From Trichoplax sp. H2 (lineage: Eukaryota; Placozoa; Uniplacotomia; Trichoplacea), in contig NOWV01000050.1 of assembly GCA_003344405.1 (NCBI GenBank), forward strand, positions 372,001-436,000: a stretch of DNA of 64,000 nt, written 5' to 3'. Of the stretch, positions 27,282 through 41,000 are shown piece after piece. Positions within the stretch are counted from its first letter, which is position 1. Each line of letters opens with the position of its first letter. The position numbers and the translations under genes are program-made. The notes beneath the pieces were generated by a model that ran no database searches, was not told the DNA's origin, and saw nothing but the letters and a program-made list of their open reading frames with translations.

Positions 27282-30200
27282 TCAATGACGAACCGGATTA
27301 GGCGGGCACAGAGATCTTGCATACCATTCTAGACAGTACAAGCATAGCAACAGTCCACAGCCAAAAAAAAGCATTAACCAAATAAAAATGTTCCAGCCTC
27401 TAGTACTCTTCCTTTGTGTCAATGGTATGAAAAGGACTAATTTCGAAAGCCAAATGCATTATCTTATTTGTAACTTTATCATCACGAATAATTATAATAA
27501 TGAAATAAAGACGTTACATTAAACACCACAATAGAAAATTAATAGATATTTACCTCCAAATCCGCCAAATATCACAAAAAGTATTGGATAAAAAAATCCT
27601 AAACAAACGGATATAATGTATTCATGGAAGAGAGCGGAAACGAAAAATACCATCAACATCGCCAAAGTACTTCGATTCCTTCTGTCTCCGTACATCAACT
27701 ACAGACGTAAAGATCGTTGTATGTCAATACAGTAAACAAAAAGTAGCAATATAATTCATCAAAATTGAGCAATTACCAACACCACATCTTTATAGATATA
27801 CGCATATAACCAATCATGGACAACAACATTCCATGTTCGATAATAATTACCGAAGGACTTACAATTCCACCAGTCCTATTGGTACAAGAATCGTAATAAT
27901 TTAGCATTAACGCTTTTATCGTCATATGCAAATCATAGTGTAATGATAAGAATAATAAGAAAAGGACCTCATAAAACATCCTGTCGGCAAATCGTAGCAT
28001 CTCTGCAAATGCGTTTAACCAAGAATGTAAAATGGCAAAAAATGCGAGCAGGAACATTAGCGTCGCTGGCAATACGCAACTGAAGATAGTTTTAAGGTAT
28101 GTCCTACAAAGTAATTGTCATTTATTTTAATTGTCAGAAAACTACTCATTGAAAAAGTCAAATAGTTTAAGTTTTTTGAACTTACTTCACGTTAGCTAAT
28201 TCTCTACCAGCCGTTCGAAATACGGGCAAGCAAAATCTTACGTATAGGTAATAAATATACATTGTACATCCAATAACCTTTAATCAAAAGATAGAAAATA
28301 TTACATCGTTTGTACCTTGATATATTAAATTAAATATCCATTTACATGTGTATAATTACTTCAATCAACGCAATAGCTAAAATAATACCTGCAGAAAATT
28401 AGTCACAACATAACTCCAGCAAATGTTTGCGGTCCTGAAGTATTGAGTGTTTTAAATTAGTCAAATCTAACGTAATTAATTAACTATGTAGTATTATTAT
28501 AGTTTGCACATTTAGGTCGATTTTACATATGTTCGAAGTGATATCAATTAACCAAGTTGCAAAGATGCATACCGAGGGTATTCATTTCGATATATCAAGC
28601 TAGGGCAAAACAAAAAATATAAATATGATGAAAATCCTGGAAAAGGTTGCGAGGTGGTCTCCACGTGCTTTAAATCTACTTTCTTAGCTTCTGAACAAAC
28701 ACTTTTGTCCCTAATCGTTGAAGACTTTCTACAATTAAGGATACTTCGAGCATTTTCACGGACAAATGAATGAACCTTCATCATTAACCTAGTCTGTATC
28801 GAAAATGGTAAACAAAAACAAAAATTTTAACCAATTTTACACTATCAGGGTATGAATACGACAGTATTTTAAATGATATTGATAAAGGCTATCTTGTAAA
28901 ATAAATAATTTTAATAAAACTATAATAAAGGAAATTATCATGTCAGTTTACAATAAATATTGCTATTTTATAGTCAAGGCCTTGTAAATCATTGACGTAT
29001 ACATTATTGGATCTAATGTATTAAATCCTCCAATGTACTAGTAAATTAGATGTGAGACTAGGAATTCAGGTGTTCGTATTCTAAACAACACCCATTAATG
29101 TAATCAAACATGTGTCGCTAATAATAGCTTATCAAAATAGTGTGCATTTTTTAGGTATTTTTTTAATATGTATTCGTATGATTTCTAAAACCATACATTG
29201 AAACCCTTTTCTACATACGTAGGTGCAAGTCATCAATAGAATTCGATGATATTTGTATTAAGTGGTATATCTATTCAATAAATTGACTAGTCATACAATT
29301 TGAGTAAATACCTGTTCAGTAACGACAATCATGGACGAAGCTAATGCCAATTTATGCTTTGTAACGTACATTGCAGGTATAACTAAGAAGGCAATCAGAT
29401 ATGCGACATATAATAGAAGCCAAACAATATCAAACGAGAAACTATTTGTATGCTTCGCCCAGTGATGAAAAACAGGATAAACCAATAACGTAGTTGATAG
29501 CATGGCCAGCCAGATGCTAATTGTGGTAGACAACTTATTGAACGATCCAGTTAAAATTTCAAATTCAATATCGATCCTGTAATTGCAAGCAAGCATATCG
29601 TAAATAGTTATCTATTCTACTCCAAGAATAGATAAATCATTATTAAGTGAACTATCCAGGCTTTAAAGTATCTAAAATAGAATTAGAGCATGTATTGACA
29701 GTGAAAAAAGGTCACTACTTGTGAAATTTAGAAGAAAAACTACCAGCCTTTAAGAGTTAAAGCTTCCGTTAAAGTATCAATCTTAGATAAATTGAGACAG
29801 TACGATGAAAGTTTTCAATATTAATTAATTAAAGAGAGTTTCCGTTTAGTGTCTTATAGTATAGAGTGCTTACTGCATATTGCATAATAAACTACACCAT
29901 GTATAACAAATCTAATGTTGAATAATTTAGTAATGAACGACTATTACAATACGGAATGAATGTATGAGAAATAGCAAACCTTCCTTTTTCCAGCAAGTCC
30001 AAGCAAACGGTGTTTAATATAATTACAATAAGTAAGGCTACAAAAATGTTATAGATAGTTTGGAAATGGGATACTTCCAATAGTTTTCTGTAAGAAGTAA
30101 TAAAACATATTAAGTTTACACGTCTGATTCTTGTATAATGCCATAAAGTAGTCTATGAATGTACTGTAAAATAGCAATATGGTTTCAATTATTTATGCAC

Positions 30201-32919
30201 AAAGATATCAATAAGACATTATAACTGATATTTAGGGCTGCTGAACAAGTTGGGTTTTATTTGTGATGTCTTAATAATAAATCCTTACGTTAATACGGAT
30301 TGACGAGGTATGAACACCTTCTCATATTGCCTGTATAAAAGGTTACCGAGTTTTAACTCATTTTGAAATCACAATTAAATGAAATCAATATAAAGATAGC
30401 ACATCAATACCTTAAGTGACTATAAGTTAAAGTTTTTTATAACATTAGGTATAATTAATATAAAACTTGTGTACTGTATATATATATATATATACTCATT
30501 AAATATTCTATAATAGAATGTATAACATATACTAACTATTACTGTAGAGGTTAAGAAATTTTTCTCTTCGATATAACAAGTATGTGAAATGAAGATGTTA
30601 TATTAAAATTGTGCTCGAAGATTTTCTTGTAATTTATATTGTTATTGTAGATAGAATTGTTGAGTATATAAGTAACATGTATATCAATTCGACTGACGAT
30701 AAAAAATTCAATGTAGATTGTGTGTTTAGTACCCCTATTGAGGAGATTGCAATGGCTATTCTGTTGTTAATACCTTGTGTTGATTTCAGTCGAGTCTACA
30801 CCATCTTTCTTTTCTTCTATCTCTCTCACTAAATCGTTGGTGATGACGTCAATTTCGTTATTAATCCTTTTGGCAAATGTTATCCGAAATTTCTATATAA
30901 TGTCACACATTAAATTTTATTTTTTAGTAAGATATTTAAAAGCTAACAAAGCAAATTATGAATTCCATAATATATAGTCATGTTAGTTATATCGTAGGTA
31001 TATAGCAGCAAAGCGTGATAACAGTTTACATCGAATCATAACAATATCACGATTGGTTCTTCTGGACAAGTAACAAGCGTTAAGGTACCAAAAAATTACA
31101 AAATACTTCTAATTAAATAAAAAGGTGACGGTTTCAGCTATTGACTTTTACTATTTGGTAGTAATTTAAAAGTATCTCTTTCTTAAACTTGAAGTTATTA
31201 TATATATACTCTTCTATATTATTTAATGGACCTAATTTATTGTAAAATATTGATCCAATAGAAATGGTTTACATTGTTACCCAAAATGATAGTGGAAAGT
31301 GAATGCTTGCTTATACCGTACATTTGAAGAGGTATCTCACCGATAGTGCACACAGGTTAAATTGACCTAAGCTATAAGGTTGAAAATTGCGTTTATTTCT
31401 AACAACGTAGTGAATAAATATTACAGTCTGACGGGGATTTTTAGAGACCTTTTAGGGCTCCAAGGAATATTGATATAGGATAACTTGTAACTACTCTTGA
31501 CAATGCATATGAATATATATGTGGTAGAACTGTAAGCACACATTGCCATGCCATCGCCATCCACCCATTGTACAATTATTATGGACACTGTGAATAGATG
31601 TATCCTAACATATTATAACTTGTAGCTTTTACTTGCATACCGATACTATTGATTGCATAGATCATGTTGAGTGGGTAAGTAAACGAGAACAGCTCAATCT
31701 ACGCTAATACCTGCTAGTGAAACACTTAAAATAGATGTGAAGCAAAGTTATGAAGGAAGGGGTAGATTAACGACTAATAATTTAAAAAAATAGCCTAATT
31801 ATAGTGGATATACAAAGGGATTAAATATTAATTGCGGTAATTAATACATCTTTATGGTATGATGCCGACTATCCTATTACATAGAGTATAGATCAATTTT
31901 CAACTTCTCTTCGTATCATTTCAAATTGAAAATCAATACCAATACGCGGTATACAACGCTCATATTTGATTGCTATTAAGCTGATGGTTCTATTAGAAAG
32001 AAAATGGACGAGTATATCGATAAGCGTGTTTGGTAATGTGAAATAGCTCTAGTAAAAACGATATTAAATTGTAAGTCAAGGTAGTAGAGTATCCGTTTTG
32101 AGTGTTTCCAACCTATAAGCGTATGCTTTATTACTCCACTAGTGTTCAAAATCTGCACGTTCTGATTAGCGCTATGATATTTTAAGTTTAGCTGTTACAA
32201 AGATTAACATGCATGCTATACAATAATCATTAGAATACCTCAATGGCATCGATCGTTTTTTGATCACCATCATCGTAGTCTTCAATCTCTTGGCTGCTGG
32301 TAGAATCGACGGCTACATCTATTACAAAAGATATATTTGAAATGATTTGTATTGGACGATAGCTATTCTCATACCATTTAATTTGGCTTGAACTATCGTG
32401 TTTTAATGGGTTGAATATACAATCAACCGAAGCCTTGAAAAAGTTACGATGGCCAAGAAGATGGAATGATTGCTTTCATCCTCTCTGTAATATGTTTCAA
32501 CTACCTACAGCTAGAGTAGTTGATCTACTTGCCAATATGCAGGAGTCCTTTGCAAAGATAATTATGCCCTCCCTATTTAGTCTTGAAAGTAATGTAAGTC
32601 CATTTGGCGTTTTTGAAACAATATTATGTCTCCATTGGCATCACATAAGATACAGTACAGAGTTTTACAGCATGATCTAGGATTGACTTTCTCTCTTTGA
32701 CAAATTCCTTCGTATGACACTACTACTCAATACTTTCTAATGTAGGTAAACGTGGACTGTTATTGTATAACAACTGTACATCAATGTGTTTTTTCTCTTA
32801 CAATTTGTCATTGATTATGTTTCCAAAGAACGATTATTGATCATCTAGCCATTACCTTGAGTTAATTCGTCTGTTGAATGTCCTCGAAAGCGTAAACGAG
32901 TTGCTTCTTCCTGCGACAT
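27282..32919 (-). CDS. SOAT1: Sterol O-acyltransferase (ACAT), 13 exons, 523 aa
   Basis: ER-resident MBOAT enzyme that transfers a fatty acyl group from acyl-CoA to cholesterol or a similar sterol for storage. Exons: 32856-32919, 32239-32318, 30774-30892, 30289-30330, 29980-30087, 29312-29576, 28573-28793, 28389-28434, 28186-28277, 27968-28103, 27777-27875, 27554-27698, 27282-27436. Total 1572 nt with matching phases. The N-terminus ([15 protein letters not shown]) is short, acidic and then helical, as in SOATs. The membrane part follows the family closely: [53 protein letters not shown]. The SOAT signature FYEDWWN spans 389-395 with its Asn at 395. The MBOAT catalytic histidine is H449 in SALFHEY. 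The C-terminus [13 protein letters not shown] also matches. Length is close to human SOAT2 (522 aa), so the enzyme looks intact. The tail is slightly shorter than in vertebrates. SOAT1 and SOAT2 cannot be told apart here. Confidence 0.96.
30893..32238. other. Long second intron of SOAT
   Basis: 1.35 kb between the acidic N-terminal exon and the helical exon. AT-rich; no nested gene or repeat array seen. Confidence 0.5.
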
Positions 32920-33479
32920 TATTCTACTTGAAGATCAAGTTGAAACGTCCCCAAATTCTTTTGCCAAGGCTCTCTTCTCCCCAAGATGGCAGACGATACA
33001 GTGCTTTCGTTCAACGCTAATGAATACTGATTATATGGTCAGAAAAGAGAAATGTTAATCAATAATAGATAGATCGATTGACTTAAGACAGGGAAAAGAT
33101 ATGGACGGATAGAAAATCGATTCTATAACTGTATTCCAAGTAGTTTAAAAATCAAAATGGAGAAGACAGAAATGAATGAAATTGGCTAATTGACCTTTGC
33201 CACTTCAATAGAGGTTAGCTACTGGTAACGTCCTCTGAGTGACAGTGTTCTCTATGCCATCGTTGGTAGACTACCTGGGTGGCCCGACGGATATTGTTCA
33301 TTAAATGGCTTCTGCCAGGTAGTTTGCACAGTACTGTAGCGCTGAACGTCCATACCGTACAGTGTACAGTATGGCGATGTCAAGGGTGGTAGGATAAAGC
33401 TCAGCCACATCGAAGTAAAATGAAGAAAAAACTTTTTCTTCTTCTACCTCTACGCCAGGTCTGACTTTGGCCTATCAAA

Positions 33480-34500
33480 AAGTGAAGAAAGCTTTGGATT
33501 GGTCTCCATTTGTGGGAAAGAGTCGGTGAAAAGGTGATATTTTTGCACTGTGGAAGGGCGACTTGAAGGACAGTGATGGGGCAGTTTATTAATGGTACAT
33601 TGAAGTGTGGATTTTCTTGCTTAGGTCGTTCAAATGGGGGCTAGTAAAATGTGAAGCAAAAGTTTTCCTTGACTTCTACAGTATACCCAGTTGGAATGTT
33701 GTACTAGAAAGGCTTTGATCGGTCTTTATTGGCTCAAAATAGTCGATGAAAGGCCGATAGTTTTGCATACTAGAAGAGTAACTTGAAGGACAGCGAGAGT
33801 ACAGTAGTTGTACATTGCATTTCACCATGGATTATCTTGCTTAATATGGCCACTCAAGACGTTTTAGGTTTAGCAAAAATTTTCCTTGACTTCTACAGTA
33901 TACCCTCTAGTCGGAGTGCCCTACTAGAAAGGCTTTGATCGGTCTTTATTGGCTCAAAATAGTCGATGAAAGGGCGATAGTTTTGCATACTAGAAGGGTA
34001 ACTTGAAGGACAGCGAGAGTACAGTAGTTGTACATTGCATTTCACCATGGATTATCTTGCTTAATATGGCCACTCAAGACGTTTTACGTTTAGCAAAAAT
34101 TTTCCTTGACTTCTACAGTATACCCCCTAGTCGGAGTGCCCTACTAGGAAAGACTTTGATCAGTCTTTATTGGCTCAAAATAGTCGATGAAAGGGCGATA
34201 GTTTTGCATACTAGAAGGGTAACTTGAAGGACAGCCACTCAAGACGTTTTAGGTTTAGCAGAAATTTTCCTTGACTTCTACAGTATACCCCCTAGTCGGA
34301 GTGCCCTACTAGAAAGGCTTTGATCAGTCTTTATTGGCTCAAAATAGTCGTTGAAAGGGCGATAGTTTTGCATACTAGAAGGGTAACTTGAAGGACAGCG
34401 AGAGTACAGTAGTTGTACATTGCATTTCACCATGGATTATCTTGCTTACAGTCATGTTGTTCAATATGGCCACTCAAGACGTTTTAGGTTTAGGTTCCGT
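33480..34500. repeat. Tandem array, about 220 bp unit, 4-5 copies
   Basis: The anchor GGCTTTGATCGGTCTTTATT recurs at 33711, 33931, 34152 (as GACTTTGATCAG) and 34316. Spacing is 220, 221 and then 164 bp, so the last full step has lost about 56 bp. A more diverged copy precedes at 33490. Units share GGGCGATAGTTTTGCATACT, a stretch around ACAGTAGTTGTACATTGC, and TGACTTCTACAGTATACC. Copies 2 and 3 are nearly identical. Confidence 0.9.
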
Positions 34501-36337
34501 TCAATATGGCCACTAAACAAACTTTGGATCAAGTGCATTCGACGGTAAAAAAAAAGACGCCAGCCTGGACACTTTGTTACCTTTATGCTTAACGACGACT
34601 ATCGACAGTACACTACAGGCAAATATTCAACACAACATCATCACTACTGTCTGCTATGCTATTTTATTTTTAGTCAGAAATGCAAGAAAAATGGCCAGAT
34701 CAACTAAAATCGATGGAGCAAGTTGCTTCCTATCTTTCAATTCATTTATATTGATAGGCTTGCTATATTACCTCCCAAATCAATGCACGTTAAAATATAC
34801 GCTTAGAATCATATCATCCACGTATGCGATTGGCAAAGTAATTTTACAGTAATGGATGGAAAAATGAATTCAATTTACAGTATTAAAATTGCGCTCAACG
34901 AGTTCATCTCGTTGTCCTCGACTAGATGACTTGAATTCTATCCCCTAGTCTATTTGTATCATGGGCGAGAACATAAGTACATTGCATTATTCTTGAATGG
35001 ATGATTAGACGAGTAGAATGATTATATCATGAGCATTTTGTAGATGTACTTGAATACTTACAATTTGCAAACGTCAGAAAATGGCCGAAAACACTTGTAA
35101 GATCTGAAACTCGACGACGAAGATAGTTTCAACCGATTGACAAGCTACTTTGCCTGCAAGAGCATGAAATAAGTTTCTTACTAGTCATAAATTGGTTGTA
35201 TATACAGTAGGATAACATGTACAGTCGATTGAATTGTAGGAAAAATCAACCAGAAGAATTTCCAAAGTTGTCAATTTGGATAACAACCGATGGCTATATC
35301 AGACATATATGGAGATCAAGTTAAATTCAAACCTCACTATGCAATGCTAAGAATGGTAGCGATGACAAATCAGCAACGGTAGGCTACTCATGTAGTAATT
35401 TTAGGATAACGAGTTGATTTTTCAAGCTATAACTTACTCTAGCAGACGAAGTGACAATCCAAATCATCAGCAACCACGGAGTCATGGCCACTTCTGCCTT
35501 GACGTTTATTTGTCATTAACACTTTCAAAACACAGATGATGATGTAACTACAAGATGAAAAATGCCTACTTGAACAATACTGTAGCGATTAAAAGTAAAT
35601 AAATAATTCCACTAATGAATGCAATCCTTGTCAACAGTAAACAAGGAGAACAAATGGGATAATATGTATTCTATCCGCTCCTGGATAGGGACAATAGTCC
35701 CATCATCTGTTGCAGTTAAACTTACTAGGAGTAGTACAATAGTGGATCATTTTAGATAGAAGGGCATTTCTAATTGAGTTATGCTGTTTACTTTTGGTGT
35801 CGATATAGGCTGCTGGAAGTCCTTTCCAATATCGACTACAGGCTTCTTCTTTTCCAGAATACTGTTAGACTACATGATGGATGCGTTGACAAAGATGGAT
35901 TGTTGCTATGTTGGAAACTACTGAAGAGAGAGTTTTATTGTAGTAGTTCCTGACGACCAACAAGTGCCGCATTCCAACCATTTTTACTATTCCATTGGAT
36001 ATCTTGTTCGGCAGACTTCCAAGGGATATTGCTCGACTGTCTGCCAAAGCTTCTTCCAATATGATGAATATGTTCTGCCTGCCATGATGACAGCCTAGGG
36101 ATGGCATGTAATAAGGACTGTGAAGTTGACTATCGCCTTCACACTTTTGATTTGCTGTTGAATTAAGAAAAGGAAGGTGAAGGATATCAGGAATAGTCCT
36201 TCCATGAAGTTAATTCAACTTTGCACAGGCTTCACACCTACAACCTAGGCTGGATTTCACACTACAGTACTACTGGATCAGTTAATTCCGTCATCACATC
36301 TTCCACATTCTTTCAGCTTGAATGAGATGATAGAATT

Positions 36338-36830
36338 GGATAATTTAATTTCAGTAACCATGCAATGGAAATTCAAATTGAAATCAGCTTGTCAATGATT
36401 CAAATAACGTACAGTAGAGGACAGCCATGCAACAATCCATGGTAGCATAACTGTATAACACCTTGGATTGAAACAGAAGAACAAAAATTTTAGTTGGGTA
36501 GGGGATGATCCAATTCGATAATTTGATTTCAGCAATCATGCAATTTAAATTGAAATCAGCTAGTCAATGATTGAAATAATAACGTAGAGGGCAGCCATGC
36601 AACAATCCATGGTAGTACAGTATAAACCCTCGGATTGAAACAGTAGAAGAAAATAATTTAGTTGGATCGGATGATACAATTGGATAATTTGATTCAGCAA
36701 CCATGCAATTGAAATTAAAATTGAAATCAGCTTGTCAATGATTGAAATAACCGAGAGGACAGCCATGCAACAATCCATGGTAGTAGAACACCTCGGATTG
36801 AAACAGTAAAAGAAAACATATGAAGTTGGG
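36338..36830. repeat. Tandem array, about 165-178 bp unit, 3 copies
   Basis: The anchor GATAATTTGATTTCAG (or close variants) starts at about 36339, 36517 and 36683. Each unit also carries CAGCCATGCAACAATCCATG and a GGATTGAAACAG segment. The minus-strand open frames at 36560-36979 are read-through of this array and not genes. Confidence 0.85.
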
Positions 36831-37357
36831 TAGGCCCTGGAGTCGACCCTGATTCCGCAATCCAGCCTCTGTCCGCAACCAGAACAGATTGACCAATTGA
36901 TCGTGTATGCAATGGACGTATAATACCATTGGCATACAGAATATTGTAGACATATAGAATTATTTAATTCAATTTTCACAAGCAGCCAAAGTTAATTTAA
37001 AGGTACATTACGTACTGTAGTCCATGGTAGAGTGATTAGTGATCCATTGGAGGAATTTGTGGGACACCGGAGCAAATACTGTCCTCAAAATCAACTCGAC
37101 TTGCAGTCAATATCTTTGCTACACTTTGTTGAAATCCGCTCCAGCAGTTTGGACAAAGTATGCGAAAATGATATTCAAGTTGGTTGGTTGATCGGCTCTA
37201 CTGTACTGTAATATATGGCAAGGGAAACTGTGAGATGGATCCTATATTCACTTTGTCTAAAATCCAAATGAAATTAAATCTAAAAAGGCAAAAAAGGGTG
37301 CCATGAGCGGATGATTGAGTTAACCGTCGTACAATAGTGTTCCATGATTCTCTTTGC

Positions 37358-37737
37358 AAATACGATACAGTACTGGAAGAAGAGAATTTTCTCTTCTTCC
37401 AACTTTGTAAAGTCTCTAGTCTCTGATCAGAAACTACTCAACAACAACTTGACCTCATTTTCCCCCAATCTCCTACTATTCCTTCTCTATATCATGGTGT
37501 ATTATCCTGGAAAATAAGAGTAGAAGATGGCGAGATGGGAGCTAGATGGGAAATACGATACAGTACTGGAAGAAGAGAATTTTCTCTTCTTCCAACTTTG
37601 TAAAGTCTCTAGTCTCTGATCAGAAACTACTCAACAACACCTTGACCTCATTTTCCCCCAATCTCCTACTATTCCTTCTCTTTATCATGGTGTATTATCC
37701 TGGAAAATAAGAGTGGAAAATGGCGAGATGGGAGCTA
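37358..37737. repeat. 193 bp tandem duplication with hairpin
   Basis: 37358-37544 and 37551-37737 are nearly identical, with a handful of substitutions and one-base changes. Each contains an inverted repeat with 12-bp arms GGAAGAAGAGAA and a two-base loop (37375-37400 and about 37568-37593). The pair ends about 330 bp before the ELP2 homologous start codon. Confidence 0.9.
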
Positions 37738-38071
37738 AGGGAAAATTTGCTTCTCCACCAAGTGCCCAATCTACTGCGGCCATAGTGCAGACAAATTGAG
37801 TAGACCACTATACCGTCCAGTAGAGGATTTTACGTAAGCTTTTGTATGAGCTAAATCATTCACTCCAGCACTATACTAGCAGAGAGACGAGTTAATGGCT
37901 AAACTGTCCCCGTGACCCAAGATCTTGGAAGGGGACTATGGCCGATCACGCATGCGCGATGGCATTTGGCTTAATGAGCTAATGCGAGCTGCCCAAGGTG
38001 CCACTCGATCCCTGCCAGCCATGTCGAAGCAAACTAATCCAAATGATGCCGACGACAACGGCAATATATCC

Positions 38072-41000
38072 ATGTCCTATCTTAGTATAGGAGTGAATCG
38101 CAGTCCTAATTGCATAAGTTGGTCAACCAATGGTCTCATCGCATACGGAGGATGTAACTCGATCGTATTATATCGACAACAAGTTAGTTGTTCAAAAATT
38201 GCTGCTAGATAAAATGGACTCATACCATTTTGCAAATTCACTTTCTATTGGATAAAACTCGATTTTCCACATCCTTTTTAACTTTGTTTTCATGCTAAGA
38301 TAAACTTGAAGATAATCAATATTGCTCTCGGTGTCAGTCATCATCCTAGTCCTACCAGATAGGCACTTACACATGGATCGACCAATGAAACCTTTTAATT
38401 TGTGCTTTATTATTATAGAATGAAATGCATGCTGGTTTCGCTGAAGCGAGCTTAAATGGCCATTCAGCTCGTGTAAACTGTGTCAAATGGCTTACTCAAT
38501 ACGGTATGACTAACTGGATAGTTTTGTTATTGATGATAATAACAAGCATAGAAAATACCCAAATTTCTAGCTCCATCATGCAGTATACTACGCCTATAAA
38601 TGTCCAGACTACAATAGAGTAGGTATCTCAGATCGTATAACTCATTTGTATCCATTATAAAAAGTGAGTACGATTATTATCATACAGTACTGTAGATTGA
38701 AATATTCTCTTAGTAGAAAATCATACATATACAGTACATTGAATACATCACAATACACATGGATTAGAGAATGGCCAGAATGACTATACTACGTTATAAT
38801 CAAGCTACTATTTCTATCAATACATTTTCCTTTGCCTACCATACGAGGATAGTAAATGCAAGCATTTGATCGCATGGAGTAATGTGTAGCTACGCGATAT
38901 ATCTCTCTATTCTACAGAATTGTTATCTGGCGCAGCGGATCATAACATCTTGAATTGGCATCTGCAAAACAATCAGGTAAACAAATCTCTATACAAGTAA
39001 TTGCAGCTTGTAATGGATTATACTGAACTTACTTTTCGTACTATCATGGATGATGCAACAGTCTTTTAGCCATCTTGCCATAGACGCTAGTAGACCAAGA
39101 TGTAACATGCTTCAAATGCTGTACCAAAACTTATTTACAATTCTGTAGATAGCAGAACATAGATATCAGTAAGCAGAAACAGTAAGTTTGCTTTACTTGC
39201 ACTTTAAATAACTTCGCTATCGTTTTGACTGTATTACAGTAAATCAAAGAGCGACCATTGACTGTCTACAATATACTCGTACACTACACAACTACCATAT
39301 AAGTATTGAGACTACAGTACTATATGAGTATCCTTATTCGGCATGAATGCAGTTATGTATTACATCTCATTAATGCTTGACTTTAATAAACTCAAATTTG
39401 CTTGCAGTGGAAAGTAAAGTCGACACTATCAGGTCATACGGGAGCCATAACTTGTATCGCAACGTTGCATAATGCAAATAAACTGCTACTAGCAACAGCT
39501 GCGACAGATTCTACCTTAAACATTTGGTGCAGAAATAATACAGGTGATTCTAAACTTTATTAGCAATATCTTCGATGCAACATTACTACCCATTTTTCTG
39601 AAACTCTTAAATCTCATGATTCGGAATATAATTATTATCAATAGATGCGAATTTCGAACGTATTCAAACTATTTCTTGTGGCCATGGAATTATACTAGCA
39701 GTAGCTTTAACAACTCTACAATCGTCAATTAATAAGAATAATCAAAATGGTATCAACTGATTCAGACTGCAATAAATTATATATTACCTTATATTAAAAT
39801 CTTGTAGTAGTTATTACTGATTATTCTATGTGCTACTCTTCAGCTAACTACTTAATGGCAACAACACGCGAAAACTGTAAAGTTAACCTATATATCGGCA
39901 ACTACAACGATAACAAACTGGTATGATGTATCTTTTAAGTTACATATGTAAACTTATAACCATTATTTATGACAACAAATAAGTAGATTCTATAATTTAT
40001 GCAACGTCGGCTTACTGTGTTTATTCTACTTGTAAATTGAAAATATTAGTCAATGCTTTTGTATCATTACATCGAAAAATATACCATTTATTAATGATAA
40101 CATTTAATTTACATGGTCTATTCAGGAATTTCAACAAGTATTATCTTTAAGTGGTCACGAAAATTGGATACGCGATTTAAGCTTTGGCCACGGAGGTCAG
40201 TAGTGGCAGTTCTTAATACTTATATTGATTAATTTCTTAGTACCTATAATTGTTACTACCTCGTCAATAGATGATACGAACATATTATTAGCAAGTTGTG
40301 CTGAAGATGCCTATATAAGAATATGGAAAATCGTATCTACAAATGATCCCGGTGATAATGCACACAAATCAGACGATGAGATCAAACTAAAGGAAAATAT
40401 CTTTCATGTGAAATACGGTAAGATCTGTGACGTCAATTTTGCATTTAAATCTACTATTGTATCCGATAGAACAATTTAAATTTCATATCTTGAATTTTAA
40501 CAACTATTTTTCAGGCGATTCTGAAGAAAACTACGTAGTAACATTGGATTCTGTCCTAAGTAGCCATGAAGACATGGTCTACAGTGTGAATTGGTATCCT
40601 GTTATAGAAGATGGTGATTCTAAATTGAACATGCTCTAATAACTAAGTATTACACCAGGCTAATGCTTCAATTTTTTTACCGTTTTTTCATTCATACAAA
40701 TTAAAAGCCCATCGTCGTTTACGCCTTCTTTCTGCATCAATGGATAAAACAATGATTATTTGGGAATATGATAAAAATTCTGAGATGTGGTTGGATAAAG
40801 TACGTGTTAAACATCTTCTCTTTACTGTGACCTATTCTATTTGCACACTATCACATGCTGCAATAGATTAATTCTCATTTTTATAACATAAACAAGGTAA
40901 GAGTTGGTACAATGGGCGGTAACAATTTAGGATTTTATGGTGGCATATTTAGTCCTGACGGGAAAGAAATTTTAGCCCAAGGTTATGATGGAGGATTACA

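Larger units (their letters stand above)
32920..38071. other. Divergent SOAT/ELP2 intergenic region, repeat-rich
   Basis: SOAT reads left and ELP2 reads right from this 5.1 kb block, so both promoters lie in it. It is less AT-rich than the rest and holds three separate local repeat arrays, listed individually. No convincing coding exon was found; the open frames at 34003-34227 and 34574-34852 lie in or next to repeat units and resemble no family. Confidence 0.6.

Noticed and set aside
30840-30853. Perfect CRE-like TGACGTCA site
   Set aside because: It lies inside a SOAT coding exon and is accounted for by codons; one 8-mer is not evidence of regulation.
36560-36979. 139-codon minus-strand frame with repeated CTTMDCCMA words
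   Set aside because: The repeated words come from reading through the 170 bp tandem array; no family features or splice structure.
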